NCBI GenBank assembly: GCA_026545225.1
Contig: CM048845.1
Span: 27,370,001-27,434,000, forward strand
Source: Cornus controversa
Taxonomy: Eukaryota > Streptophyta > Magnoliopsida > Cornales > Cornaceae
Direction of reading: 5' to 3'
DNA: 64,000 bases
A model generated the notes under the pieces. It saw nothing but the letters and a program-made list of their open reading frames with translations. It made no database searches and was not told the origin of the DNA. The position numbers were made by a program, and so were the translations under genes. Below are positions 11,632 to 24,100 of the stretch, piece by piece. The stretch's first letter is position 1. Each line of letters starts with the position of its first letter.

Positions 11632-11913
11632 ATTACTGCATTGGCCATCTGAAGCTCATTTTTTAATTTTTTAATTGTAACTTAAAGAAGAAACAGACTG
11701 TCATACGGCAATAGACTAAATGAAAGATAGCTTTTATTGAATCAAACAACAAAACAATTTCAATTTTAAATAATACCAAAAATCACTATCGAACTGACGT
11801 GTTTGCTTGGCAATTAACAATTTACCTTCACCTACATGTCTTGACTTTGCCGGCCATGCCACTTAAATAAATAAAAAAAAATTGACCCAACCATTCTCTG
11901 GTCATCCAATGAA
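11632..11913. repeat. Copy 2 of the 280 bp direct repeat
   Basis: Second copy of the block at 9612-9895, about 2.0 kb away and in the same orientation. Shared flanking scraps (a GATGTTCATAG-like leader and GGATAGAAGTTAC) suggest the duplicated unit was originally longer. The Harbinger transposase remnant lies between the two copies. Confidence 0.85.
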
Positions 11914-13032
11914 AACTCACTGCCAAACAGATGTGTGCTTGACAATTGGCAATTTACCTGTACGTCCGAATCTTCTTTGATTAGAAAAAAAACTTTGATT
12001 CTTTTCTTTTCCATTTTTTAAAAATGGATAGAAGTTACATCTTAATTACCTTATCAAGATAAAATTGGCTCAAACCGGCTTCAGTTATGACTTTTGCCAT
12101 ACTGGAAGGAATTTGTACAGGTTTTGTACTGATTTCGTTACCTGTATTGAGGTCTCTCATTAATGCTTAGGATACTAACGACGGCTCTCACATCCCAAAT
12201 TTTTGAAGAGAAATCCGGAATGCGAAAAACAAATAAAAATGAAATTTAAAATAAAAGGAAGGAAAATCTAGAGTCTTCAAACAGTCCCTTAAATATAGAA
12301 GTCCCGTACAGTTTCTTTCATTGGAAGGAAATGTTAAATACAATTCTTCCTTACAAATTTTCACCGTAAAAAAATTAATCTATCCCATATATTGAGTAGA
12401 AAAATAAACATCTAATGAACCAAAATAAACTCTAATGATTCAACCGCTACCTCTTCGATCGGTACTACCAAATTCCGTAATTGTCCCCGTGACAGCAGCC
12501 TAAACTGCAAAATTTGGAGGGAGGGAGGGGGTGAGCTCAAAGCTCAACAACAATATGCTGAACAACCTTTCATTGTCGCAACAAGTTGACTTTTGCATCA
12601 TAATTTTAAAATAATTTAATTTATATTTAAATAAATACCACAATCAAATATTACAATTTAATTAGCATTTAACATTTAAATAAATTTAAATGCACAAAAA
12701 CTTATTGGCATGCACAAGCAACTGTGTACAATTTGTGCACATAACAAGATATAATTTAAATGCACCAATTATACATCCACAAATGCAAATAATAATTACC
12801 ATTGTATACATAAAATGATACCATTTAAATGCACAATTTAATCCACGAGCATATTTAATTTCACAGAAAAGTTAACAAGTACATACATGCACATCATCAA
12901 ATAATGCACCAATATATTGCACTGAAATATCAAACATGTAAATAAATTACAACACAATCACATTTATCAATCATAATTTAAATTGCAAAACATTATCTCA
13001 GATATAGCAATTTAAATCACCACGTCCATGGT

Positions 13033-13091
<59 letters not shown>

Positions 13092-13259
13092 ATTTAATGC
13101 AAGTAAGTATTTAATAAATACAAACACATCCAATTTATATATATATTTATACATATAAATTTATAAACAATAATTCACATATGCACAGATATATAAACAT
13201 ACTTAAATTAAATATACGCGAATAGGAGAAAAGAACAAGTATCAACTTGCCTTAAGTTT
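11914..13259. other. Non-coding AT-rich stretch
   Basis: I see no gene. From about 12600 to 13250 it is rich in short AAATGCACAA-like words and long A/T runs, and holds an (AT)n tract at 13038-13088. It may be decayed LTR sequence belonging to the Del-type LTR on its right, but I cannot place its boundary. Confidence 0.4.
13038..13088. repeat. (AT)n microsatellite
   Basis: About 25 AT dinucleotides in a row. Confidence 0.95.
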
Positions 13260-14954
13260 ATTATCCGGAAGTCCGCGAATTCGTTTCTGTCCGGACCATC
13301 CTGCAGTAGCCCAAATGATTTTGGTCCACTATCCAAGCTCACCATTTCTTTTAAATGATATTGGGCCTAAATTAAATCCTGGCCCAGTCCAGTGTCAAAG
13401 CTGAGTCCACATTTTCATTTCTTTTAAATTGATAGTAGGCTTATTTTAAATTTTGGCCCAGTCCAATTTACAAAACCCAAATCATAAATGCAAGCCCACT
13501 TCTTAACACCATTTATAGCAACCCAAAATATAGTCCAATTACTAACTCAATTCAGGCCCAATATATACAATGAGCCCAATTAAATCTTTCAGCTCAACCC
13601 AAACCAATACACTCTTAATCACCTTCAACCTCAAGCAACCCATCAACATACACTGTAACACCATAGCCGCAACCACTGCCCAGCCTTCACCATTTCACCT
13701 TGCACCCACAAACTATGGCAGTAGCACATGAATCCACCCAAGCTGTTAGTCCATCCAACCAAACCCACAGCCTCACCGGAACAACCTCCACCTTGCATGG
13801 CTACACCAAGCGCATGAAGAAGATCCACAACTACCACAACATCACAACCATGAGGCCAGCACATAACTTCAATTTAGAGCCTTTTAAACCCATCGTCCAC
13901 CATCATAATTAACATAAATATATTTTTACTGCTTCATTGTTATATATATAAAAATAATAATTTTATATATCATAACAGAAACAATTTGAATCAACAATGA
14001 ATAGATCAAAGATATCAAAAATCTGTAACTTTCATACAAATCTCCCATCAAAACTCAAACAAGAACCAACCTATGAAACAACCCACTTCTCACCAAACTA
14101 TGAACCTTCACCACCTCAGCCGCTTGAAGGAGACCCACCAACCATACTCCCATGGTTGCCGACCCTAGTTACCCACTTCCGTGAGCCCATCCGCCATGCC
14201 TTAACCACCGTGAACAGCCCCTCCAAAGCCCGCATCTTGGCCATGCATGAGGACCAACCAAAACCTCAACCACAAGTGACCTTAACAGCCTCCAACAAGC
14301 TGCCGAAAAACCACCAACCATGGCTACTGTCCCAGCCGAAACCACCGTCGGCCACCTCCATTCCTGGCACCATACGAAACCCAGCTCCGCACCACCAAAC
14401 TCCAACACCCTTACACTGCAGGCCATTGAGAAGACCCACCAGTCCAAGCCTTCATCCACCATTTAACCATGAACCACTCTGGCTATGCACAACCCCCTTG
14501 ACGCGAGCTCCACCCTGAACAACCCATTTCAGCCGAGCCTCCTCACTTCTCTCTTAGTTTCTCTCTTCTCTAGGGTTTTCCCACTTTTTATTTTCTGATA
14601 GATTCTAATAAAAATACTAATAAAATAAAAGAGAAAACAATAATAAATAAATAAAATACACTTAGCCCATATTAAAATATATCCTTACCCAACACCGCCC
14701 GAACTCAATAGTCCAACCCAAACTCTCCCTAGCCCAATCCGAAAAAGAATTTAATAAAAAAAAAAAACATAAAATACAAAAGTATGGTCCAACAAAAATA
14801 AATAAATAAAATAAAACAATCTAAAGCATTTAGCATTTAAAACACTAAAATAACAATTTAAACAAGTAAAATATTTAACATTTAAAACACTTAATCAACA
14901 ATTTAGACAAATAGAAAATCCCAAAATTGAAATTACATAACCTCAAAATTATGG
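13260..14954 (-). mobile_element. Del/Tekay-type Gypsy LTR, minus orientation
   Basis: Read on the minus strand, this segment shows the same order of landmarks as the plus-strand LTRs at 18141 and 49563. Near 14954 it begins with a TAATACTCCATAATTTTGAG motif. Then come AT-rich runs, several GGATTGGGCT / TTGGACTATTGAG phrases, a CTAGGGTTTTC-like block, and repeated GGGCC-containing phrases. No primer site or coding domain adjoins it, so it is probably a solo or truncated LTR. The left limit is approximate. Open frames inside, such as those around 13643-14518, are low-complexity Pro/His/Thr-rich readings of the LTR and are not genes. Confidence 0.55.
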
Positions 14955-15509
14955 AGTATTACCCCGCTCCACTTGATGGTATGATATTGTCCGCTTTGGG
15001 CCTAAGGTCGCACGATTTTGCTCATATGTTTTACCCCAAACGGCCTCATACCATTTGGAGAGAACACACTATATATAAGCACATCTCATTCTCCACACCC
15101 AGGTGATGTTGGATTGAGCACCCTATAGTGTGCCAATGTGGTATCTCAGTCTAGTATCTCTTTTTGCACCCGCCCACATCACACTCGCCCATAAGGGTTA
15201 CTACAATTTACCCCCTACAAGGCCCGACGTCCTCGTCGACATACTTCCGGTTGGGTTTAGGCTTTGATACCAACCGTAATACCCTGCTCCACATGTTGGT
15301 ATAATATTATCGCTTTAGGCCTAAGGCTGCACAATTTTACTTTTAAATTTTACCCCAAAAGGTCTCATACTATTTGGAGAGAACACACAGCATATAAGCA
15401 CATCTTCTTCTCCACACCCAGGCGATGTGGGATTAAACACCCTATAACTTGCCAGTATGGTAGCTCAACCCAGTGTCTCTTCTTGCATTCGCCCACAAGG
15501 GTTACTACA
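14955..15509 (-). mobile_element. TRIM element (miniature LTR retrotransposon)
   Basis: Two direct repeats of about 235-250 bp (5' LTR 15509-15275, 3' LTR 15205-14955, minus reading) flank an internal part of only about 69 bp. LTRs start TGTAGTAACCC and end near GGGTATTAC. Next to the 5' LTR lies GTTGGTATCAAAGC, a primer site for initiator tRNA-Met. The internal part ends in a purine tract next to the 3' LTR. ATGG occurs on both outer sides and may be a remnant of the target-site repeat. The LTRs differ by roughly a fifth by eye, so the insertion is old. It has no coding capacity, as expected for TRIMs. It is the same family as 29965-31207. Confidence 0.85.
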
Positions 15510-15874
15510 ATGGCGCTAAGCACGTAAGTGATCTGTTCACATTACCCTTTGTGTTTTGTCTTGGTACTTCGTCATTTTCATCCACAAATCTTCAACAGCT
15601 GATTACCTTTTCTTTTAGATTCATTCAATCTTGAATTTCCTAGTATTGATTTATCTCTGCAGGTTAGTCTTTATCCTTTTAGTCACGTCTTTGTCTTCTT
15701 TACGATGTCTTTCAGTGATAGCGACCGTACAATAATCAAGAAGTCACCATGTCCAGTTCTTCTCTTCCAATTGTAGAAACTGCCCAACATTTTATTGTTA
15801 ATGGAGATGTAGTCACATCTGATTAGGGTGTGGTTGTTACTTCGGTGACTAAACAATTAGTTGACATTCAGAGT
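15510..15874. other. Unassigned segment between TRIM and Gypsy LTR
   Basis: No gene recognised. A short frame beginning MSSSSLPIVETAQHF near 15751 is Ser-rich and stops soon. It may be a scrap of a retroelement gag leader, but I cannot assign it. Confidence 0.3.
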
Positions 15875-16583
15875 GTAAACGAGTCCAATTTTGACTGATT
15901 TTCATTTTAAGCAACATTTTTGCCCTAATTACATTTTTAATGGTGTTTAGCATGTTTTGAATGTGAGAAATATGTTTGCGGGGTTATATTAGGGTTTTGA
16001 AAATTTTTGGGAATATTTGAGAAAGTTTGACTTGTTGGGTTAACGGGGCCCTGAGATGAGGTTTAATAAGCCCGAGAATTCAAAAATTTTCTAGAAAATT
16101 TTTATTTTTGGTTATGGGATAAACAGAATATTTAGCGAGTTAAGGAAGTGATCTCGAGGCCATAGAAACTTTCAAAATTAAAAATAGAGGTCGGGAAGGT
16201 ATATTAAGTGACTTAGGGGCAAATTGGTCATTTTGCGCCCCAAGTGGTGAGATAAATATCTAGAGGGCTGGAATATTTCACTTTTATAGATTTTCCTCTC
16301 TCTCTAACTCTCCCACTTCATCTCTCCCCTTTCTCTTTAGATTTTAGAGGTGTTAGGATAGGAATCGGGAAACATTGAAGGAAAGTGCTTTGCTCCACTT
16401 GACAGGGGCTACATTTTGTACCGAACAAAGTCTGCATTTGACTAGGTAGAAAGGGCTAGAATTTTTGAAACTTGGCTTCCAAGCTTTAGACTTGAGGTAG
16501 GGGTGTGAAGTTCTTCTTTATTTTGATTCTATAGGTCCCTTATCTGTGACATGAAAGTTATATTGTACATTTTGTGAGATTAA

Positions 16584-16681
16584 AGTTTTGTGCATATATA
16601 TATGTATATGAAAATGTGTTTTTATACAGATCTATATAAAAACACATTTTCATATACATATATATATATATGCACAAAGCT
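16584..16681. repeat. Near-perfect hairpin, 44 bp arms
   Basis: The arms 16584-16628 and 16635-16681 are reverse complements except for a few positions, around a loop of about 6 bases (CAGATC). The arms share TATATGAAAATGTGTTTTTATA and its complement. It lies within the Del LTR. It could be a small palindromic insertion or an LTR secondary structure. Confidence 0.85.
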
Positions 16682-17478
16682 CTAGAGCTTAATGATATTC
16701 ATGAATGCATAGTATGAAATTGTGTTGTGAAATAGTAAGAGTTTTGATTCCATATGTTGAATTGTACATAAAAGATGAAATTTTCTTGAAAATGCGTAAG
16801 TGTAATGATTTCCATGAGATGAGTGGAATTGCATTGTGACAAGCCTGACTTGAGGAAGAAAATGCATTCATTTGATAAAATGCATTACATTGATTGAAAT
16901 TGTGAGATTATGCATTTATGTGGTAAGTATACATTATGTGACAAAGTAATGTTTTGGGGACATGTGTGAGAATTAAGAAGGGCCTGGAGCCCTAACTAGG
17001 GTGCAAGAACCAAAACTTAGCCAAACAGATTATTGCTCCGATCGGGTCAGTAGTCCGAAAAGTTTAAGTAGAGTTTGTGGTTTCAAAAAAACCTTTACTG
17101 TAGAACTATAATAAGCAGAAGTCCTCAATTGAATTGATTTTTGAATTTTAAGTGGTGTGAGTTTACTTGTGAGTTGTGTCCTTATATAAATTGTCATATA
17201 TTAAAATGTGAAACATCACGTATGATGTCCAAAACTTGAGTGTTTTAAGGGTGAAAAAGCACGGATAATTGTCATGCAGCCATATAGGGATTTCATTTGC
17301 ATTTCATACATGGATGTTTGAGTTAAGATAGAGTCAGGTGGATCATTCCTACTGGGTGTAGTTGTATGCTCATCCCCTTTCCTCAATCTCTTTTACAAAT
17401 AAAACTCCCATGGAGGATAGGGCTTAGGTTGGCACGTAGGTTTATGGAGTTTCTTTTGGAGATATTTCTTTTGAATAT

Positions 17479-17818
17479 TGTAGGTACATAAAATTGTTCA
17501 ACTGATAATCGTCAAACAACTCAATGCACACACCCAAAAATCAAGAAGATAATACTTTTAGAGAAAGAGAAAACATCTTGCAAGAGGTGAATTCGAGAAT
17601 CCCTTTCATTGATAGTTTCATGAATATTTATACAAGTAGGAATTCAAATCCTTTTAGGACTTGAATTTCTTTGTTGACAGCTAACTTTTCTCTTAAGGAA
17701 CTTGGATTCTATTTTGAGTTGTAAGTCTGCTTTTGATTTGGGCTTTGCAGCCTTAGGGTGGGGTGACTAGGCCCTTGATAACTAACGACCCAACCTTTTT
17801 GGGCTTTCTGCTGACACA
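17479..17818. repeat. Left terminal repeat, outer part
   Basis: Begins TGTAGGTACATAAAATTG. It matches the reverse complement of the right terminal repeat over 340 bp, including CAACTCAATGCACACACCC and GATAACTAACGACCCA. It ends at GACACA, where nested Gypsy sequence begins. Confidence 0.85.
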
Positions 17819-18845
17819 TGGTGTAATACCTCATAATTTGAGGATATTGAGGTTGGAAATGCCTTTGGGATAATGATGCTTATCAGTATATTAAGGTTGG
17901 GGAGATTGAGTTGCAACCATATGCAACATATGTGGAGCAACCTTACTATATTATGGACTGCAGAAACCTGGTCCTTCATTCCAAGACTGTACCTTTAGTT
18001 CAGGTTTAGTGGAGCCACCACAATAAGGTAGAGTCCACTTGGGAAAGGGAGGATAAAATAAAGGTAAAATATCCAAAGTTTTTTATTTCAGGTATGAGGT
18101 GAATTCCAAGGACATAATTTCTCTTTTTAGGAGGGAAGAATGTAATACCCTGTAATTTGAGCATATTTAAATTGAGTTTTTATTTATTTAATTAGGTTTT
18201 TAATTATTTAAATGTTTCAATTAATTTTGTCAATGCCTGTTTTATGTGTTTAATGTGGATGTTTGAATTGTTGCAAAGTATTGATTGAGTTTATTTGTAC
18301 ATGAAATATTTGTTTTAAATATAATTTTTCTTTTAAATAAAAATATGTGGGATTGGGCTGCGTTTTCTTTTTATTTTTAATTCTATCAGATTGGGCTAGA
18401 CTGTTGAGTTGGACTATATATAATTATATGTATATATATATATAGGTGGGCTAAATATATTTATATTAATTATTTTTAATTATTTAGGAATTTTTTTAGT
18501 TATTTTTGAAAAGAAAATAAAATAAGAGAAAAAGAAATTAAGATTCAGTCATTCCTGTGCATAGATAGGGAGAGAATGGTAGACGCCAAAAAAAGGAAGA
18601 AAAGCTGATTTTGCTCAAAATCAGAAGGCAAATCTCTTCACTTCCCCTCTGAACTTGTAAAAATCGATTAATTTTTGTATTGCTTGAATACGTTTATACA
18701 TGTATATCTTTGTATATAACAATGTATTAGTATGATTATGCATGGAACGAAATTTTTGTTTGATTAAACATGAGTAATTTGTGGTCTCGGTACTATTATG
18801 GTGTACATTATTACATGTATATACATGTATATATGAGTATATAGG

Positions 18846-18851
18846 CATATA

Positions 18852-18901
<50 letters not shown>
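18846..18901. repeat. (TA)n(CA)n compound microsatellite
   Basis: TA units to about 18889, followed by a run of CA units to 18901. Confidence 0.95.
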
Positions 18902-19855
18902 TGAGATTTGGTTTGACTATAAATGTCGTTGTTGAGAGTTTTTGTTCTGAATAAATTGTTGATCTTGCTCTCCCGAATAGTCCTTGTAAGTTTGGTAGTG
19001 AATCTTTGGGTAATCTGACCAAAACTTGAGTTTGAAATTTTAGAACCCTAAAACTTGAGTTTTAGTGGCCAGAGGTGGCTAGAAAATGGCTTGGAAGTGG
19101 TGGTTTCATGGCTAGTTCGTGCAACAGTGAGTTGGAGAAAAAAAAAAGAAAAAAAGAAGGAAGAATAGACGCCGACCGGGGACCAGGAAGGTTCCAGTTG
19201 GGTGCCACTCGTCGGGCTCACCCACTGGGCCCAGTCTGGGCCTAGTCTGAAATATTTAAATATACTTTTAATAATTTTTAATTGATTTTTAAATTGAAAG
19301 AATAGGAAAATTAATTTTTAATTTTTTTTAAAATTTCAGAAAATTTCTAAAAATTCAAATAAATCTTTTAGGGATATAATACGCATGGGTTTTTAATTTC
19401 AAGATGAAATGAGTTCCCCTTGTTGTAGAATTAGTACAAAAAGTATGCTTCAAAATTAGAATTTTATTTTCTTTTGTTTTGAAAAATATTTTTAATTACG
19501 AAAAATTCCAGAAAAATTTCATTAAAATAATATAAGACTTTTAAGGATAGAATATAGATGGAACCTAGCTTAGGCCTAGGTGTAGACACACTCGATGTTT
19601 ATAGTGCAATGTAGGTTTGTTTATATGGTTTTTATTTTTAATTATTTAATTGTCCTCTTTAATTGTTTTCTTTGCAATCATAAATGCTCGTGTTTAAATG
19701 TTGATGCTTAATTCAGTGTATGAAATAGTGTGATTAATCTTTTGCTTTATGGTATATTAGGTTTACTTTATTTGCTTATTTAATTTAGGTGGCGATAAGA
19801 TTTTCACTATATTAATTAGCATGATTTTAAGTATGTTTAATTTTCATTTAACAAG

Positions 19856-20240
19856 GAATATAAGAGGCATGTGAGGATTGCTAGGAGGCATGTTGGGATT
19901 TCCAATACCTATTAAGGTATTCAAGGTTAATAAGGGAGGTATGTGAGGATTGTCAGGAAGCATGTCAGGATTGCCAATACCTAATAAGGTATTCAAGGTT
20001 AATAAAGGAGGCATGTGAGGATTGTCAGGAAGCATGTCAGGATTGCTAATACCTAATAAGGTATTCAAGGTTAATAAGGGAGGCATGTGAGAATTGTCAA
20101 TTACATAGTAGGGTAGTTAACATATATAAGGGAGGCATGTGAGGATTTTCAATTACCTAATAAGGTATTTAATATGTATATAAGGGAGGCATGTCAAGAT
20201 TGCCAAATACTAATAGAGTATTTACTTAATAAAGTTTTTA
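19856..20240. repeat. 72 bp tandem repeat in a Gypsy LTR
   Basis: A unit containing AAGGTATTCAAGGTTAATAA and GGAGGCATGTGAGGATTG recurs with an exact 72 bp period (anchors 19914, 19986, 20058). More decayed copies reach about 20240. Because 72 is a multiple of three, the minus strand stays open and would read a repeated 24-residue Pro/Asn/Leu unit. I treat that as a by-product. Confidence 0.9.
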
Positions 20241-20959
20241 GGCATGTAAGGATTACCTTTGGTTTGAATTTGGAAAATAGGTTATATGATTTGTGAGATA
20301 AGGGATGGGTTGGGATTACGTATAGGATGGTTTCATTTTTTGGGACATGGCTTAAGTAAAGGAATGACACATATATTTCTATATATTTTTGGTCCTCATA
20401 TAGAGGGTTTGTTTACCAATTCTTTAATTGGGTGGTAGTAGAGGGAACTTATTTGTGGGTTTAACTCACTTTGTTGATATTTCAAGTCCTAGACAATTTT
20501 TACCTCGAGGTTAAAATATGGAGTTCATAGAGTATGGTAGTCATCTATTTCTTACCAGACTTCAATGTAGGGACTTAGATATTTTCTAGAAAAAAAATTA
20601 CTTTTATGATTTTTGGTTAAGGGGTCCTTGAGTTACAGGACTTCCAAGTTGTATCATTCAGACTCGCATTATGCTTATTTAACATTATTTATTATTTTAG
20701 TTAGACTTTCCTTTCAGCACTTATAATTCTTTTTCTTTTGTTATTGTATTCTATGCTTGCTTGCTATTAGTTGTAAGTATCCTTTATGTTTCATGTATGA
20801 GACTAGCCACCTCATGTGTGAAATTTTGTAGGGGGTTTTCGACATGAGGTCAACCCGACGTAGGCCTAGTCCATTTTCTGTATTAGTTTAGCCCATTGGA
20901 CCAAGTGTTAATTTTGCCCCTATACAATGACCAATCGTTTATTGAAGATAGGCCATAGG

Positions 20960-21570
20960 CCTAAATCAAGATAAGTTCTTAAATGACCAATCGCTTATCA
21001 AAGCTAAGGTCTTAAATGACCGATCGCTTATCAAACTAAGGTCTTAAACGATCTATCAGTTAATGAAAAGAGGCTCTTGGCCCAAATCATGCTAAGGTCT
21101 TAAATGACCGATCACTTATCAAAGCTAAGATCTTAAATGACCGATCACTTATCAAAGCTAAGATTTTAAACGACCAACTGCTTATCAACGTTATGGTCTT
21201 AAATGACCGATCGCTTATCAAGCTAAGGTCTTAAACAATCGATCGCTTATCAAGCTAAGGTCTTAAACAACCGATCACTTAATAAAAAGAGGTCCTTGGC
21301 CCAAATCAAGCTAAGGTTTTAAACGACGGATTGCTTATTAAAGCTAAGGTCTTAAACGACCGATCGCTTATCAAAGCTAAGGTCTTAAATAACCGATCGC
21401 TTAATGAGAAGAGGCCCTTGGCCCAAAGCAAGATAAGGTCATGAACGACCGATCACTAACTAAAGCTAAGGTCTGAACGACCGGTCGCTTAAAACAGAAA
21501 GAGGCCCTTGGCCCAAATTCAGCAAAGGTCTTAAATGACCTATTGATTATCAATGCTAAGGTCTATATGA
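20960..21570. repeat. Satellite-like array, unit about 33 bp
   Basis: About 16-18 imperfect copies of a unit with CTAAGGTCTTAAA, TGACCGATCG and CTTATCAAAG. Every fourth or fifth unit is replaced by a longer variant with GAGGCCCTTGGCCCAAATC, a higher-order pattern. CGATCG palindromes recur through the array. Such arrays are known between the coding part and the 3' LTR in Tat-lineage elements. Confidence 0.9.
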
Positions 21571-22206
21571 CCGATCGTACAAGAAATCTCCCTAGTTTAG
21601 TGGAGGAAATCAAGCCTATCTTGTTGAAATAGTTGTCAACACAAACATTTGTTAGAGGAGCCAATCCGTATCTCAAAGATTGACAACAAGAAAAAAGGAG
21701 ATTGTATTACTAAAAGAAAAATGTTTATTACAAAATAGGGGGCACAAGTCCACCCTTAAAGAAAAAGGATTTCTCCGAGCATTACAAGAATAAAGAAAAA
21801 AAAATTAAAGAAGTCAACCCAGAGAGGTCGCCCCATCTTCTTTACTGAATTCCTGATCGAAGGAATCCACAATCAAAGTGCCTTATTTTTCTGGGGGCAG
21901 CACTTTCTCAGGAGATTGATTGGCAGAGATAGGGGCAGCTGAAGCAATGACAAAAGAACGTGGAGCGGAGCTTGAGTTCTTTAGAAAATTTTCAAACTGG
22001 CGTTCAGCTTCACCAGCAAAAGGAATGTTGTATTCACCAAATGAGTTAATGGCCTATTCGACATCAAACTCATCTAGGCCAGCATAATCCCGTTCAGTTT
22101 CAAGCTTCTTTCCTTGCTCAAAGCCATAGGAGAAGCCTTCAGCAAGTTTTAGGGCTGGGATCTAAAGAAACGTCTGATACATTTCAAGACCCCCAGCCCT
22201 ACAAAC

Positions 22207-24100
22207 TTAAAGAATAGCCTCAAGCCAAGCAACCTTCTCCTTAGCTTCCAGCGCCCTCCATTTAAAATAACCAAGCATTTTTTGCTTTTTAGCAAGGGAC
22301 TTTGTCAGGGATTTCATCTCCCCCTCAAGGCTTTTGGCCTTTCGTCCGTTCAGATATTCGACCTCAAGAGCTTTACAGAGGGAGAGGGTCATGTATGCGC
22401 TCTATACCACAGAAAATAGATCGAGTTAAAAATAAAAGCATCAAGAAAGATGAGCAATTGAAAGAATGGGGTGGAACAAACCTCCATGGCATAAAGAGGT
22501 GCATTGGCAAGAAGCTTATCTCTGTTGGCTCCTTATTGGCAGAGCTCATCACTGGGAGGCTAGATCCCGTGGGCAAGAGCCCCCATCACTTCACGGTCGA
22601 AGGCAGCACAGTCCCCTACTGTTAAAAAAGATCCATCAGACTTTGTCAAGTCTAGAATTCACTGGTCAAAAAAGCCAACAAACGGCTCATCAGCCATATC
22701 ATTAACAACACTAGGCAAGGTCAGGGTGAAAGAACCCTGGCCCTTCATGGTGCTCGCCATCAGCTTCTGGCATTTGGGAGCTAGGGTAGAACCAGAAGAG
22801 ATCCTCTTTTGAGGAGAAGAAGGAATAACGGATTTGCCTTTGTGCCCCCTAGGGGATTTTGCCTTGGCAAAACCAGAAGAACCCCTCTTAGTCTTGGGCT
22901 CTGACAATTCTATTTTATGTCCGAGGCTAGATACAGATGGCAAGACTCAACATGAGCAGCAGTGGCATTTACTTGAAGTTGTCCACAAGATACGTATTTA
23001 CTCGTTGAAGGGCAAAGGCTCCACACCTTTTCCTTCAGATAAGTAATCCATTCGTCTACATAATGAAAAACACAGTAAAATTATAAAATTTATAAAATTT
23101 TAGCAAAAAGAAAAGGAAATCCTGAAAACTTACCAGAAAAAAAAATTGAGGAATCACAGCATAGTCGAAAGCACTAGGAATAGGGAAATTTTGGGCCGTT
23201 CTGACACTCCAAAGCCCCTTTACAAGAACCAATTTTTCTTTCCACAACTTGCCAGAAGTTGGAAGGCCATAACAAAGTCTCATGTCCTTGCTGCTAGGGA
23301 ATATGTGATAACGATTGTCTTCTGATCTGACCTTATGAAGAGAGCAACAGAACAAAATATCGTTTAGGTTCAGGTCAAGTTTATAGAGGCAGATCAAGGA
23401 GAACATGCAAGAAATGATTTCGAAAAAATTAGGTTTTAACTGGAGTGGTGCAAGCTTTAATAAAAAAATGGATGAAGGGGAAATTTAAAAGCTTTCAGAT
23501 GGAAAATCAAGAAAAGGATTTCTTCATCCTTAACTCCTTCTCCAGTACTATAGTCGAATTCTAGAGGGTAACCCCCAGTGGTGATGTCACTATATTCTTT
23601 TCTAAACTTATCAAGGTTAGCCAATAGCTTTGTCACCGGAGCGGCAACTACACCTTAGTTAGATATGACCACATCTGCAACCACCCCGGCAGGATGGGCA
23701 GTCTCCGTAATAGGGTTGGAGGAACTAGACATGGCAGTCTCTTGCTTGTCAAAAAAGGTACAATTGCTATCACTAGAAGACATTTTTAGAAGAAAAAGGA
23801 AGAGGTGCAAGCGAATAGATAGAAACTAACCAGAAGCGACAAATCGACACTAAGAAAGTCAAAGAGAATGAATCTAAAAAATAAGTCAGGTAGTCGCAAA
23901 AGATTTGTGACTGAAAAATGGCAAGTATGATCACAGAATGTAAATGAGGAAACGTGAAGAAAGAAACTTACGTGCTCTGTGCCGTCGCTAGCAGCTAACA
24001 TTAAATGACGAACCACAATGCAAACAAAGAGGTTATGATAGAATCCAAATGAATTCCCTCCATTATAAAAAATTTCATAACTGAAGGGAATTGGGGGCAA
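22207..24100 (-). pseudogene. Antisense coding remnant of the Tat-like element
   Basis: Several minus-strand frames share codon texture and look like pieces of one retroelement protein. One at about 23056-23406 carries NLNDILFCCSLHKV, YHIFPS and RLCYGLPTSGKLWKEKL, resembling the conserved block of plant gypsy-type transposon proteins (Transposase_28-like, from memory). One at 22659-22943 is Lys/Ser-rich, and a coiled-coil-like stretch lies near 22207-22392. Antisense frames between pol and the 3' LTR are known in the Tat lineage. It is broken, with several breaks. Function unknown. Confidence 0.45.

Larger units (their letters stand above)
17819..20840 (+). mobile_element. Nested Del/Tekay Gypsy piece: pol tail plus LTR
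   Basis: A plus-strand fossil lying inside the left terminal repeat of the surrounding element. 17870-18106 reads as the end of a Gypsy pol: the stretch before the chromodomain (ELQPYATYVEQP), the VPLVQV step and WEREDKIKVKYPKFF. A purine tract (AGGAGGGAAGA) precedes the LTR start TGTAATACCC at 18141. The LTR continues to about 20840 and holds a TA/CA microsatellite and a 72 bp tandem array. Its end is not the expected CA, so it is truncated. It is broken. It has the same LTR style as 13260-14954 and 49563-51832. Confidence 0.65.

Noticed and set aside
13643-14518. Pro/Thr/His-rich frames on both strands
   Set aside because: They lie in a Gypsy LTR, show no domain, and mirror each other because the region is poor in stop triplets.
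19844-20086. An 80-codon Pro/Leu/Asn repeat protein on the minus strand
   Set aside because: It is only the 72 bp LTR tandem repeat read in frame. The period is a multiple of three, which keeps it open.
20960-21570. CRISPR-like array
   Set aside because: Repeats and intervening sequence diverge together with no unique spacers, and the setting is a plant retroelement.
22302-22705. Plus-strand frames of 70-107 codons
   Set aside because: They are shadows of the minus-strand retroelement coding remnant.
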